A stretch of DNA of 28,296 bases from Cyanobium gracile_A (GCF_034931305.1 NZ_JAYGHY010000033.1:1-28296), one strand, 5' to 3'; positions 1 to 8,682 are shown, counted from the first letter of the stretch. Program-made: numbers and translations. Notes: generated from the letters alone by a model not told the origin.

Positions 1-999
1 GGCGACTGGCGCCGCGCCCCCCCCGGCCCCGGCGACCTGCTGCTGCCACTGGGTGAGAACCCGCGGCTGGAGGCCCTGGCCGGCGAATGGCGGCGTCTCG
101 GCAGCGACCGGGAGCGGCTGAACGCCGCCGCCAGCTGGTTCCGCGGCCAGCCCTTCCGCTACAGCCTCGAGCCCGGGGCCCTGCCCCGTCAGGCGCCCCT
201 CGACCACTTCCTGTTCGAGAGCCGGCTCGGCTTCTGTGGTCACTACGCCAGTGCCTTCACGACCCTGATGCGGGCCGCGGGGGTGCCGGCGCGGGTGGTG
301 AGCGGTTACCGCGGCGGGCAGTGGGTGCAACCCGTGGGCGGCACTGGCTACATCGACCTGCGCCAGGCCGATGCCCACGCCTGGAGCGAGGTCTGGCTGC
401 AGGGGGAAGGCTGGCGGCGGGTCGATCCCACCGCCTGGGCGGACGGAGACCCCCTGGCCAGCGCGACGGCGGGGGCCAGAAGCCGTGCCGGCGGTGGCCC
501 GTGGGACTGGCTGCAGCAGCAATGGTGGGGCCTCGACATCGCCTGGGCCCGCTGGTGGCTGGGGTACGACAGCGAGCAGCAGCAGGCCCTGGTGGCCAGG
601 CTGCTGGGGGAGCAGCGCCACCTGCTGGGGGTGGTGGTGCTGCTGGCGGTGGCCATCAGCCTGGCCGCCAGCCTGGGGGGCCTGGGCTGGCTGGGCCGCC
701 GCCGCAGCGGCGATCCCCTGCGCCTGGAGTTGGAGCGGACCCTGCGGGCCTTCGCCCGGCAGGGCATGGCCCCGGCGGCGGGGGAAACCCTGGGCGGCTT
801 CGCCCGGAGACTGGCGGAGCGCTGGCCATCCCTGGTCGATCCCCTGGAGGCCTTCGTGGCGACCTACCAGCAGCACCGCTTCGCCAGCGCCCCCAGCCGG
901 ACGGGACGACGGCAGGCCCAGCGGCTGGGACGGGTGCTTCGCCGTTCCCTGCGGACCGGCAACCTCCCGGCGGAAGCGGTACAACGGGACCACCCCTGA
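1..999 (+). CDS. TgpA-like membrane transglutaminase, C-terminal part (5' end outside window)
   Basis: The reading frame is open from base 1 to a TGA at 997-999, so the N-terminal membrane region (DUF3488 in this family) lies upstream. The visible part carries a transglutaminase-like core with its Cys-His-Asp triad: Cys in GFCGHYA (codon 235-237), His in DAHAWSEVW (codon 376-378) and Asp in DPT (codon 424-426). A hydrophobic segment follows (about bases 625-705) and then a cytosolic tail resembling DUF4129, the usual TgpA order. TgpA-like proteins are predicted inner-membrane enzymes with an extracytoplasmic catalytic domain; the natural substrate in cyanobacteria is not known. The next gene starts 10 bp downstream on the same strand, so the two are probably cotranscribed. 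Family call is firm, function is inferred. Confidence 0.85.
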   Translation, partial: GDWRRAPPGPGDLLLPLGENPRLEALAGEWRRLGSDRERLNAAASWFRGQPFRYSLEPGALPRQAPLDHFLFESRLGFCGHYASAFTTLMRAAGVPARVVSGYRGGQWVQPVGGTGYIDLRQADAHAWSEVWLQGEGWRRVDPTAWADGDPLASATAGARSRAGGGPWDWLQQQWWGLDIAWARWWLGYDSEQQQALVARLLGEQRHLLGVVVLLAVAISLAASLGGLGWLGRRRSGDPLRLELERTLRAFARQGMAPAAGETLGGFARRLAERWPSLVDPLEAFVATYQQHRFASAPSRTGRRQAQRLGRVLRRSLRTGNLPAEAVQRDHP

Positions 1000-1009
1000 A
1001 CAGGCGACC

Positions 1010-1819
1010 ATGACCACGCTCCAAGGGTCAGGCCGCGTTGTCGCTGCTTCGGCGCTGCTGGCCCTGCTGCTGGCCGGCCCGGCACGGGCGGGAAGCGACG
1101 CCGATCTGATGCGGCTGCTGGGTCAGCGCAACTGCCCACGCTGCAAGCTGCAGGACGCCGACCTGGTCCACGCTGACCTGCGCGACGCCGACCTGCGGGG
1201 CGCCAAACTCCAGCGCGCCAACCTGGGCCAGGCCCGCCTGGACGGGGCACGCCTCGAAGGCGCCGATCTCAGCTTCACCAGCCTCCAGGGCGCGTCCCTG
1301 CGGGGCGCAGATCTGCGGGGCGCCAGGCTGGAAGGCACCGATCTACGCCAGAGCGATCTCAGCGGCGCCCAGCTCGATCCCGGCGGGCTGGCCCGCAGCC
1401 ACTGGCAGGACGCCCGCGGCGTGGGCCCCGAGGTGTTGAGCTACCCCGAACTGCACAACGCCGGGGTCACCGCGGCCCTGGAGGGCCGCCATCCCCAGGC
1501 GGAGCAGCTGTTTTCCGAGGCGATCCGCCTGCAGCCCCAGGCCGCGATCAGCTGGGTGGCCCGAGGCCTGAGCCGCACGGAACAGGGCAAGACCGAACTG
1601 GCCGCCCAGGACATCAACTATGCCGCCGTTCTCTACGGCCAGGCCGGCGAGGAGGAGCAGGCGAAACAGCTCACCGACGTGGCCGCCGCCCTGCTGAAAC
1701 CCGGCAAGAAAGCCAACCAAGGCAGCGGAATGGGCGGCCAGATGCTCTCCGGAGCCGCCGCGTTCGCCTCCGCCGTGGCCCCGCTGGCGATGAAGTTCCT
1801 GCTGCCGCTGGCCTTCTGA
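1010..1819 (+). CDS. Secreted pentapeptide-repeat protein with TPR-like C-terminal region
   Basis: 269 aa. Residues 1-27 look like a Sec signal peptide (hydrophobic ALLALLLAGPARA, Ala-x-Ala end). A Cys-Pro-x-Cys motif at residues 42-45 precedes about 16 pentapeptide repeats (A(D/N/R)LxX, residues about 46-125), which should form a right-handed quadrilateral beta helix. Residues about 150-225 form helical pairs with TPR-like spacing (AGVTAALEG, AEQLFSEAIRLQP, ARGLSRTEQG), and a hydrophobic, Ala-rich segment ends the protein. The ATG lies 10 bp after the upstream stop with no good Shine-Dalgarno. An upstream extension of the same frame is only a shadow of the transglutaminase gene. Pentapeptide proteins with an N-terminal CPxC motif are common in cyanobacteria, mostly of unknown role. 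It converges on pilQ with 18 bp between the stops. Confidence 0.85.
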   Translation: MTTLQGSGRVVAASALLALLLAGPARAGSDADLMRLLGQRNCPRCKLQDADLVHADLRDADLRGAKLQRANLGQARLDGARLEGADLSFTSLQGASLRGADLRGARLEGTDLRQSDLSGAQLDPGGLARSHWQDARGVGPEVLSYPELHNAGVTAALEGRHPQAEQLFSEAIRLQPQAAISWVARGLSRTEQGKTELAAQDINYAAVLYGQAGEEEQAKQLTDVAAALLKPGKKANQGSGMGGQMLSGAAAFASAVAPLAMKFLLPLAF

Positions 1820-1837
1820 ATCAGGGGGTGTCCCCGC

Positions 1838-4213
1838 TCAAGGGGTCATGGGGGGCTGGGGCTCGCCGCCCAGGAAGGCGCGGGAGGCCGGGGTGGAGGG
1901 CTGATAGCCATAGCCGAAGGTACCGCCTTCGGTGTCGTTGATGATGCGCGGCGTCACCATGATCACCAGCTCCCGCTTCTCGCGGTTGTTGGACGAAGCC
2001 CGGAAGAACTGGCCGATGATGGGAATGTCGCCCAGGATCGGCCACTTCGAAACCAGGGCCCGATCGAAATCGGAGATCACCCCGGTGAGGATCAGGGTCT
2101 GGCCATCGCGCACGCGCACCACCCCCGTATCCAGACGGCGAATCCGCAGGATGCTGATGGGGGGGCACTGATCGCCGGCGCTGACCTCCCGTTCCACCGC
2201 GGAGATGCTGGGGGAGAGGGAGAAGGTGACGAAGCCGTTGTCGTCGATCTTCTGCACGCGGGCCCCCAGCACCAGACCCGCCGTCGACAGTTCGCTGATG
2301 GTGCAGCTCACCGTGGCCGAGGTTCCGGTCACGTTGGAGGTGACGTTAGTGGGCACGTTGATCCCTACCCTCACGACCCCTTCATTGCCCCGTTTGCGCC
2401 CGATCGGGGCATCGATGTTGTCGAAGGAGGAGGAGAAGAGGCTGGATCCGGAGGTGTCACCCCCACCACTGCTGCCACCACCGCCGGAGGCATCCTCACG
2501 CAGGATGGAGGGATCCTCCTGAAGGATCAGAGTGGGGCTGGCCAGCACTTTGGAGTTATCGGCCAGGACACGGGCCTGGAAGAAATCGAAGAAATTGTTG
2601 TTGGGATAAAGCGGCTGACCCGTCGCTCCGACCGCCGCGCCTGGATTGGTCTGTCCTTGGAAGCCCGCGAGGGGAGTCCCCGGCAGCAGAGGCGCATCCA
2701 GGGTTCTCTGGAAGGAAGATCCACCCAGAACACCACCGAAGTTCGCCGCCAGGGTGCCGTTGTCATTGACGATGAAGTTGTTGCCCCAGCGGAAGGCGAA
2801 ACTGTTGTAGAGATCCGTGTCGTTCTGAAGGTTCACATCCAGGATCTTCACCGACAGCGCCACCTGCCGCTGGCGCAGATCCAGCTGCTTGAGGTACTGC
2901 TCGGCGATGGTCACCAGGCCAGGTGCGCCCACCAGGGTGATGGTGCCCAGACGGGTGTCGGTGGTGGCCCGCAGGCCGATGAGGGGGCCGTTCGTGGCCC
3001 CGAAGGACTCCACCGTCGTGGTGGTGCTGGCGGTGGTGGTGGAGGCCGTGGGGCTGCCGGCGGGAGCGGCGGTGGCGGCGACGCCCTCGGAGACGGCGGT
3101 GGTGATCGTGTTGGTCTTGGTGACCTGGGCCCCCAGGTTGGCCAGATAGTCGGCGGCTGCATTCGCCGGCACCTGGTTCAGCCGGTACACCTTGGAGAGC
3201 TGGGCGCCGAAGCTCTTGGCCAGCACGTTGGGGCCGGCGAAGATCGTGTTGCCGTCGCGCTTGCCCTGCAGTCCAGCGGCCAGGAGCGCTGAGTTGATCG
3301 CCCGGCCATAGCTTTCGCGGCGGAACGAGATCGAGATTGGGCGCATGCCCGCTGCCGCGGGTGTGGCCGCTGCGCCAGTGGCACCTGGCGCCGGAGATTC
3401 ATCCACATAGACGAACCCGTACCCCCCCAACTGACTGAGGGCCATCAGCACGTCCTTGGCAGGCGCGTTGCGCAGGGTCATGGTGACCGGCGGGCCGCTC
3501 ACGTTCACATAGCTGGGATTGCTGATGGTCATCGATCCCACCGCCATGTCCCCCAGCGGCGGGGCCACGGCCCGCGGCTGCAGCGGCGGGATGAAGCCAG
3601 GCTGGGGCACCCTTCCGGGTGTGGTGAAGTTGGGGGAGAGCGTCTGCAGGGTGCTCAGCGTCGGGGCGTTGAAGGTGAGGATCAGGCTGCGGCCGTCAGC
3701 GCTCACCACGGGCCGGCCGAGGGGGAAACCCGGGGTGGGGGAGACCCTCAGTTCGAAAAGGTTGCCCGAGCCGTCGAACGTGATTCTCTGCATCCCGGCC
3801 TCGGGGAGGGACAACTGCACCGGGCCGCGCCGCAGGGCCATCGGGGTGGCGGTCTGCAGCCGGCCCAGCCAGATGGCGCCCTGGGTGGTCTGCTGCAGCA
3901 CTGGTGAAGGGCCGGTGCCCTCAATCACCACCTCGACGGAATCAGGCATGCGCCGCAGCTTGATGTCGAGCGAGCCGCTGGCCTGGGCGATGTCAGCGTG
4001 CCGCGAAGCGGAAGATCCTCCTCCCGGGACGGGGACAGCAGCGGACGCCATGGCCGCCAGACCGGTCCCCTGCTGCAGGACCACGACACCAAAAGATGCA
4101 GAAAGAACGTGCCGCCACTGACGTTTTGCCACGCTCCGTTGATCTCCGAATCGGTCGAATGGTATCTGCACTTGTGTGAAACGGCCAGTTGCCGGATCCC
4201 GTTGCATCGGCAT
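1838..4213 (-). CDS. pilQ: Type IV pilus secretin PilQ
   Basis: 791 aa. PilQ forms the multimeric outer-membrane channel through which the type IV pilus passes. A hydrophobic signal-like segment lies at residues about 35-60, after an unusual polar lead of about 30 residues. An AMIN-like beta-rich region follows (about 75-180), then secretin N-domains (about 230-320 and 340-450) and the secretin core from about 455. The C-terminal signature is clear: VRDGQTLILTGVI, then SKWPILGDIPIIGQFF and a VMVTPRI end (about 695-760). Two low-complexity insertions stand out: Thr/Ser-rich near 390-410 and Gly/Ser-rich near 575-595. It starts 2 bp after the pilO stop and is the last gene of the pil run. PilP is absent, as is usual in cyanobacteria. 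The start is ATG; a second in-frame ATG lies two codons later. Confidence 0.95.
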   Translation of the reverse strand: MPMQRDPATGRFTQVQIPFDRFGDQRSVAKRQWRHVLSASFGVVVLQQGTGLAAMASAAVPVPGGGSSASRHADIAQASGSLDIKLRRMPDSVEVVIEGTGPSPVLQQTTQGAIWLGRLQTATPMALRRGPVQLSLPEAGMQRITFDGSGNLFELRVSPTPGFPLGRPVVSADGRSLILTFNAPTLSTLQTLSPNFTTPGRVPQPGFIPPLQPRAVAPPLGDMAVGSMTISNPSYVNVSGPPVTMTLRNAPAKDVLMALSQLGGYGFVYVDESPAPGATGAAATPAAAGMRPISISFRRESYGRAINSALLAAGLQGKRDGNTIFAGPNVLAKSFGAQLSKVYRLNQVPANAAADYLANLGAQVTKTNTITTAVSEGVAATAAPAGSPTASTTTASTTTTVESFGATNGPLIGLRATTDTRLGTITLVGAPGLVTIAEQYLKQLDLRQRQVALSVKILDVNLQNDTDLYNSFAFRWGNNFIVNDNGTLAANFGGVLGGSSFQRTLDAPLLPGTPLAGFQGQTNPGAAVGATGQPLYPNNNFFDFFQARVLADNSKVLASPTLILQEDPSILREDASGGGGSSGGGDTSGSSLFSSSFDNIDAPIGRKRGNEGVVRVGINVPTNVTSNVTGTSATVSCTISELSTAGLVLGARVQKIDDNGFVTFSLSPSISAVEREVSAGDQCPPISILRIRRLDTGVVRVRDGQTLILTGVISDFDRALVSKWPILGDIPIIGQFFRASSNNREKRELVIMVTPRIINDTEGGTFGYGYQPSTPASRAFLGGEPQPPMTP

Positions 4214-4215
4214 GG

Positions 4216-4980
4216 TCAGTTCGGAGTTGCTGGGGTTGCTGGGGCTGGAGTCGGTGCGGGTGCCGCGTCGGCGGCAGGTGGCGCTGAGGGGGCTGGAGTG
4301 CGGCTGTAGAGGCCCAGGGTGAGCTTCATGACGACCTCTGGAGTGGGGTTGACCCGTCGGGCGTCCGTGGCTCCCGTTTCGGTCAGGGTGAGGTTGAGGT
4401 CGCTCTGCACAACCAGCACGTTGAGGGCTTCGAGGCGCCGCAGGAACGCCAGAAGCGAAGGGAATGACCCTCGGGCCGATAGGAGCAGCGTTCGTTGGGT
4501 GAGACCCTGAAGAGCCAGGGGATCCGACGGTGCGGCCGGAGCGGCTGGGGTGCCAGGCGCTGGGGCGGCGGGCGCCGCGGCGCCCGTCTGCGCAGCTGGG
4601 GTGGCGGCCGCCTGGGTGGGCTCGAACAGCGTCAGCTGAACGCCCGAGGCCTCGGCCTCGCGGTCGAGGATGGCCACAAAGGTGGACAGGTCGCCGTTGC
4701 CCGTGATCAGCCGCTCGATCTTGGCCTTGCTGGCCATGGCCGCCTCGGTGTTCTCCTGGGTGGTCACCAGCTGCCCCCGCATCAGGGTCACCTGATCACG
4801 CAGTTGCTCCAGCTCCTGGAGGCGCTGGCTGTCGCGTTGGAGCGTGGCCCAGAGGGGCAGCAGGCCGGCGAGAACCACCAACAGGCCCAGCCCGCCCAGC
4901 ACAGCCGCCGGCAGGAGCAGCCAGATCAGGCGCAGGCTGGCAACGGGAAGCCTGGAGGATCCTTGCTGAAGATTCGTCAT
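4216..4980 (-). CDS. pilO: Type IV pilus inner-membrane protein PilO
   Basis: 254 aa. PilO partners PilN in the inner-membrane alignment subcomplex that links the PilM ring to the secretin. One transmembrane helix (residues about 19-46) is followed by a coiled coil (about 47-90) and a compact periplasmic domain. Ala/Pro-rich stretches interrupt the periplasmic domain (about 125-155) and form the C-terminal tail (about 230-254). The ATG overlaps the pilN stop as ATGA (4977-4980), which argues for translational coupling and settles the start; the frame stays open further upstream only as a shadow of pilN. Sequence conservation is low in this family, so the name rests on topology, length and position between pilN and pilQ. 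Confidence 0.88.
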   Translation of the reverse strand: MTNLQQGSSRLPVASLRLIWLLLPAAVLGGLGLLVVLAGLLPLWATLQRDSQRLQELEQLRDQVTLMRGQLVTTQENTEAAMASKAKIERLITGNGDLSTFVAILDREAEASGVQLTLFEPTQAAATPAAQTGAAAPAAPAPGTPAAPAAPSDPLALQGLTQRTLLLSARGSFPSLLAFLRRLEALNVLVVQSDLNLTLTETGATDARRVNPTPEVVMKLTLGLYSRTPAPSAPPAADAAPAPTPAPATPATPN

Positions 4981-5684
4981 GGGATCAGGCCCTCCGCCTG
5001 GAGCAGTTGGAGCCGACGCACCATGCCCTCCGATCCAAGCTGCCGCATCACCACCAGCTGCCGGGCGGGAGGCAGGCTGGCGAAGGGACCGACGAGTTCG
5101 AAACGGACCGCAGCTGGGGCCGCCTGCCCGGCCTGCCCGGCCACAGGGGCGGCGGCAGGGACCCTCTCCAGCTTGACGAGCGTCACCCCCTTGGCCTCCA
5201 GTAGGGGCGAGCGGGCCAGCTCCAGCTGCAGGGCATTGATGCGAGCAAAGGCCAGGGGATCCAGGGCCTGACCTTTGAGCACCAGCTTCTGGTCCTCGGC
5301 TTCGACACTCTGCAGCTGAATGCCCTCGGGGATGCGCAGCTGCAGGTCGGCCAGAAGGGCCGAGGAGGTGCGCAGGGTGGTGAGGCCCTCGGTGAGGCTG
5401 CGGGTGGTGGTGGTGAGTTGGTCGAGCTTCGCCTTGCTGGCCGTCATCTCGGCCTGCATCTGGGTGGCTTCGACTTCGAAACGGGTGAGCTGGGCGGTCT
5501 GGGACTTGACCACCAAGGAACGGAGGAGCACCAGGGCGGTACCACCCACCGCCATCACCAGCACAGCAGCTCCGATCAGGGCACCCCTGATCAGCAGCGG
5601 ACGCCGATCCAGCAGCGCCGTGATCATGCTCTCCTGGCCGAGCTCCTTGCGCCGTTCCCGCAGCAGATCGAGAGGTGCTGTCAT
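4977..5684 (-). CDS. pilN: Type IV pilus inner-membrane protein PilN
   Basis: 235 aa. A short cytoplasmic N-terminus (MTAPLDLLRERRKELG) corresponds to the PilM-binding segment known in PilN proteins. One transmembrane helix follows at residues about 29-57, then a coiled coil (about 60-110) rich in Leu, Gln and Thr, and a periplasmic ferredoxin-like domain (about 115-235). Its ATG overlaps the stop of pilM (ATGA at 5681-5684) and its stop overlaps the start of pilO, so pilM, pilN and pilO are translationally coupled. The product should dimerise with PilO and anchor the PilM ring at the membrane. Assignment rests on topology, length and gene order, all of which agree. Confidence 0.88.
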   Translation of the reverse strand: MTAPLDLLRERRKELGQESMITALLDRRPLLIRGALIGAAVLVMAVGGTALVLLRSLVVKSQTAQLTRFEVEATQMQAEMTASKAKLDQLTTTTRSLTEGLTTLRTSSALLADLQLRIPEGIQLQSVEAEDQKLVLKGQALDPLAFARINALQLELARSPLLEAKGVTLVKLERVPAAAPVAGQAGQAAPAAVRFELVGPFASLPPARQLVVMRQLGSEGMVRRLQLLQAEGLIP

Positions 5685-6583
5685 CGGACCCTCTCCACCA
5701 TCGCCAGCCCTTGGAGGACCAGAGATCCAAAAGGCTGGGTGGTGAGAAGTTCGGCGCGCACCCCAAGCGCGTCCTGGAGCTGATCCTGGCTGGCAAGCGG
5801 CGCGCTGAGCAACAGCCGGAGCCGATGCACGGAAGGATGGCGGCGTCGATAGAAGGCCACGCAGCGGGTCACTTCCCGAACGAGCTGATCATCGTCCTCG
5901 GGCAGAGGCCAATCGAAGACCGGCTCGGCGCGACGCAGAAGCAGCAACCGCCCCCCCCCCGGCAGCGGATGGATCAGCAGAGTCAGGACATCCTCCGCCG
6001 TGTGCTCCAGCAGCGCATTCACCGCCGCCAAGCGACAGGACTGGGCCGGGGCCAGCCGCTCAAGCGGGACTCCGGCCAGGTTGAACACCTCGATCCAGTC
6101 GTCCACCAGCTTCCTGGACGCCACGGCCAGCAGCATGCGGGGGTTGGCACCCGGCAGGGGCTGCAGATCGATGGTCGCTTCGCTCAGTGGAACGGCAAGA
6201 CTGAGGGGAGGATCGATCGTCCGCAACGCTTGGATGGGGTCATCGGGGATCGCCTCCAGGGGCCAGTCGATGACGCGCCACTCGGCAGCCCCCTCGGGAA
6301 GGGAGGCGAGCACGACGGCATCCAGCAGACCGTCGCGCACCATCAGATCGCCGATCAGGTCACCAAGGGGTTCTTTCTCCAGGGGCTGGCCATCCAGGCA
6401 GGTGAGCGGAGGCAGGGGCAGATCGATGCTCACCGGCTCTGGCCCATTTCCCCGCAAAACCTGTCCCATCAAGGCGTCGTCCTGCAGCTCCAGCAGCAGC
6501 CGTCGTGGCAGGACTTGCGCTCGGATCGGTCGCAGACGGTCGTCCAGATCATCCTTCAAGCCGATCAGGCCAGAAAAAACCAA
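5681..6583 (-). CDS. pilM: Type IV pilus assembly protein PilM (divergent)
   Basis: 300 aa, shorter than the usual 350 or so residues of PilM. PilM is a cytoplasmic actin-like protein that binds the N-terminus of PilN and connects it to the pilus motor. Here the sequence is divergent: the acidic N-terminal half is hard to match, while the central part (SLAVPLSEATIDLQPLPG, MLLAVASRKLVDDWIEVFNLAGVPLERLAP) keeps the pattern of this fold. I chose a TTG start at 6583 because a GGAG lies 5 nt upstream, no ATG occurs upstream in frame, and an in-frame stop comes soon before. It lies 33 bp after pyrD and overlaps pilN by 4 bp. The name depends largely on its position at the head of pilNOQ. Confidence 0.78.
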   Translation of the reverse strand: MVFSGLIGLKDDLDDRLRPIRAQVLPRRLLLELQDDALMGQVLRGNGPEPVSIDLPLPPLTCLDGQPLEKEPLGDLIGDLMVRDGLLDAVVLASLPEGAAEWRVIDWPLEAIPDDPIQALRTIDPPLSLAVPLSEATIDLQPLPGANPRMLLAVASRKLVDDWIEVFNLAGVPLERLAPAQSCRLAAVNALLEHTAEDVLTLLIHPLPGGGRLLLLRRAEPVFDWPLPEDDDQLVREVTRCVAFYRRRHPSVHRLRLLLSAPLASQDQLQDALGVRAELLTTQPFGSLVLQGLAMVERVR

Positions 6584-6616
6584 GACTCCGATCCGATGCC
6601 TGCGAAAGTTACCGAC

Positions 6617-7804
6617 TTATGGGCGCCAAGGCATCCCCGAACCTACAACTTCAGAAAGCGTCCTGCAGCCATGGCGATCGAGCTGGTGGCTCAATCCCTC
6701 CAGAATCGATGGCACAAGTGCGGGGCCTTCGTAAATCCAACCCGTGTAGATCTGGATCAGGGACGCTCCTGCACTGATCCGTTCCCAGGCGGCCTCGGCT
6801 GAGTCGATGCCGCCCACACCGATCAGCGGCAACGCAGGACCTGCGGTCGCCCGCAGCCGCCGCAACACCTCCACCGCCCGCCGCCGCAGGGGCCGGCCGC
6901 TCAGTCCTCCGGCTTCTTCGGCGAGGGTCTGCCCCGTGGCCTGCAAACGGCGCCCTTCGAGTCCGAGTCGATGGACTGAGGTGTTCACGGCGATCACGCC
7001 AGCCAGGCCTTCCTCGTAAGCGAGTCGGGCGATGGTGTCGATGGCGTCATCCTCGAGATCAGGCGCGATCTTGACCAGCAGGGGAGGGCAGGCCGGCAGG
7101 CGCCGCAACCGCTCCACCAGTCGCCTGAGCTGGGCCTCCTCCTGCAGGTCGCGCAGCCCCGGGGTGTTGGGCGAGCTCACGTTGACCACCGCGTAGTCGG
7201 CCAGCGGAGCCAGCAGCTCCAGGGAGGCGGCGTAATCGTCGGGGGCCATCTCCAGCGACACCGCTTTCGATTTGCCGAGGTTGATGCCGAGCACCGCGGG
7301 CCGCTGCCCCGGCGGGGGCAGCCCCTGGCGTTCCAGGGTCCGGCGCACGCCCCTGGCCCCGTCGTTGTTGAAGCCCATGCGGTTGAGGGCGGCCCGCTCC
7401 TCGGCCAGCCGGAACAGCCTCGGCCGGGGATTTCCCTGCTGGGGCTGCCAGGTGATGGTGCCCAGCTCGGCGAAGCCGAAACCGAACAGATGCCAGATCG
7501 CGGCCGCCACCCCGTTCTTGTCGAAGCCCGCAGCCAGCCCCACCGGGTTGGCAAAGCGACAGCCGAACAGTGTCTGCTCCAGGCGGGGATCCCGCCGCTG
7601 CAGCTCTGCCCCCAGCCCCGCCAGGCTGCCGCTGACCAGGGGCCAGCGGCGCCGCAGGGAGGCCTGGCCCAGGGCCAGAAGCGTCAGACGACTCAGCTGC
7701 TCGGCGTCGGCACCGTCGTCACGTCGCAGCAGCGGCTCGACGAAGCGGGCATAGAGGGCGCCGGTTCCCACCTGGCCGCCGCCGGTCGATTGCTCCTGCG
7801 CCAT
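6617..7804 (-). CDS. pyrD: Dihydroorotate dehydrogenase (quinone), class 2
   Basis: 395 aa. It oxidises dihydroorotate to orotate with FMN and passes electrons to a membrane quinone, the fourth step of UMP synthesis. The membrane-associating N-terminal helices (residues about 14-60) mark class 2. FMN and substrate motifs are intact: NPVGLAAGFDKNG (86-98), NRMGFNNDG (141-149), and VNVSSPNTPGLRDLQ around 207-221, with the class 2 catalytic Ser at 211. Near the C-terminus are VGGIDS and LIQIYTGWIYEGP. The ATG is preceded by a strong GGAGGT site that overlaps the rnhA stop codon, only 10 bp separating the two genes, so rnhA and pyrD are very likely one transcript. Confidence 0.97.
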   Translation of the reverse strand: MAQEQSTGGGQVGTGALYARFVEPLLRRDDGADAEQLSRLTLLALGQASLRRRWPLVSGSLAGLGAELQRRDPRLEQTLFGCRFANPVGLAAGFDKNGVAAAIWHLFGFGFAELGTITWQPQQGNPRPRLFRLAEERAALNRMGFNNDGARGVRRTLERQGLPPPGQRPAVLGINLGKSKAVSLEMAPDDYAASLELLAPLADYAVVNVSSPNTPGLRDLQEEAQLRRLVERLRRLPACPPLLVKIAPDLEDDAIDTIARLAYEEGLAGVIAVNTSVHRLGLEGRRLQATGQTLAEEAGGLSGRPLRRRAVEVLRRLRATAGPALPLIGVGGIDSAEAAWERISAGASLIQIYTGWIYEGPALVPSILEGLSHQLDRHGCRTLSEVVGSGMPWRP

Positions 7805-7814
7805 TCCTACCTCC

Positions 7815-8609
7815 TCACTGCGGCCTGGCCAATCCTCCCGTGCCGCGCTCCAGGCGCCAGCTCCCGTTGCCCAGGGGCCTCACGAGCCAGTCGCGCCAGA
7901 GCCAAGGATCGCCTTTCCCCTCAAGGGTGGCGGTGGGCACCTCCAGCAGCCGGGCGAGCTCCACGGCCCGCAGGCTGTAGCCGCCTGCGGCAAGCCGATC
8001 GGCCAGCTCCATGCGGGAGAGCAACTGCTGCAGCGAGCTGGGGGCCAGATCCACAACGTCGGGAACCGCCACCTCCTCTGTCACGTCTGCAGCCACGTCT
8101 TCTGGCACCGCCTCAACCGCGACGCCGGATCGGCTTTCCACCGCCAGGTTCGGGGTCTGGCCGCGGGAATAGGCGACGGCGATGGCATCGCAGCGGTCGT
8201 TGTCCGGATCGCCGCTGTGGCCACGCACGTGACGCAGGGCAAGCCCAGGCAACCTGGCGGCATCGAGCAGCTCCCAGAGATCGCGGTTGAGCACAGCCCC
8301 ACCGGAGGCTGTCCGCCAGCCCTTGCGCTTCCAGCCGGCCATCCACTTCTCGAAACCATCGATCAAATAGCGGCTGTCGGTGCGCAGCACCAGATCGGGA
8401 TGGCGCGGCAGATCCCGCAGGGCCTCCAGCACCGCCAGCGCGGCGGTGAGCTCCATGCGGTTGTTGGTGGTGGCCGCTGCCGCCCCACCCAGCTCCCGCC
8501 GGGAGCCGTTCTCAAAGCGCAGCAGGGCGCCCCAGCCCCCCGGGCCTGGGTTGCCGCTGCAGGCCCCGTCGCAGGCGGCAGCCACTACCCGCACCGGACG
8601 ATCACCCAT
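7815..8609 (-). CDS. rnhA: Ribonuclease HI with C-terminal extension
   Basis: 264 aa. RNase HI cuts the RNA strand of RNA-DNA hybrids during replication and R-loop removal. The four catalytic acids are present (Asp14, Glu53, Asp78, Asp141), as is His131 in GHSGDPDNDRCD. The catalytic domain ends near residue 150. A further 110 residues follow: an acidic Val/Glu/Asp-rich linker (about 155-195) and a small helical domain (about 196-264) with SLRAVELARLLEVPTATL and a WLWRDWLVR motif, resembling a helix-turn-helix. Standalone RNase HI is about 155 aa. The ATG at 8609 follows an AGGGG site with 5 nt spacing. A longer open frame reaches back to 8684 but does not match the family. Confidence 0.95.
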   Translation of the reverse strand: MGDRPVRVVAAACDGACSGNPGPGGWGALLRFENGSRRELGGAAAATTNNRMELTAALAVLEALRDLPRHPDLVLRTDSRYLIDGFEKWMAGWKRKGWRTASGGAVLNRDLWELLDAARLPGLALRHVRGHSGDPDNDRCDAIAVAYSRGQTPNLAVESRSGVAVEAVPEDVAADVTEEVAVPDVVDLAPSSLQQLLSRMELADRLAAGGYSLRAVELARLLEVPTATLEGKGDPWLWRDWLVRPLGNGSWRLERGTGGLARPQ

Positions 8610-8618
8610 GGAGTCCCC

Positions 8619-8624
8619 TTGACA
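8619..8624 (+). promoter_or_regulatory. Possible -35 element (TTGACA) for the DUF3747 gene
   Basis: A perfect TTGACA lies in the 73-bp divergent spacer between rnhA and the DUF3747 gene. No convincing -10 hexamer sits 16-18 nt downstream, so only the box itself is seen. It adjoins the rnhA ribosome-binding site. Confidence 0.2.
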
Positions 8625-8682
8625 GCATCGCTTGAATGAGACCCTCTCTCCCGGAGAACGCCCGGGCCCTGGAGGTGTTCCC

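Noticed and set aside
1829..1850. CCCC/GGGG hairpin between the pentapeptide gene and pilQ
   Set aside because: Short stem without a T-run on either strand; not a credible terminator.
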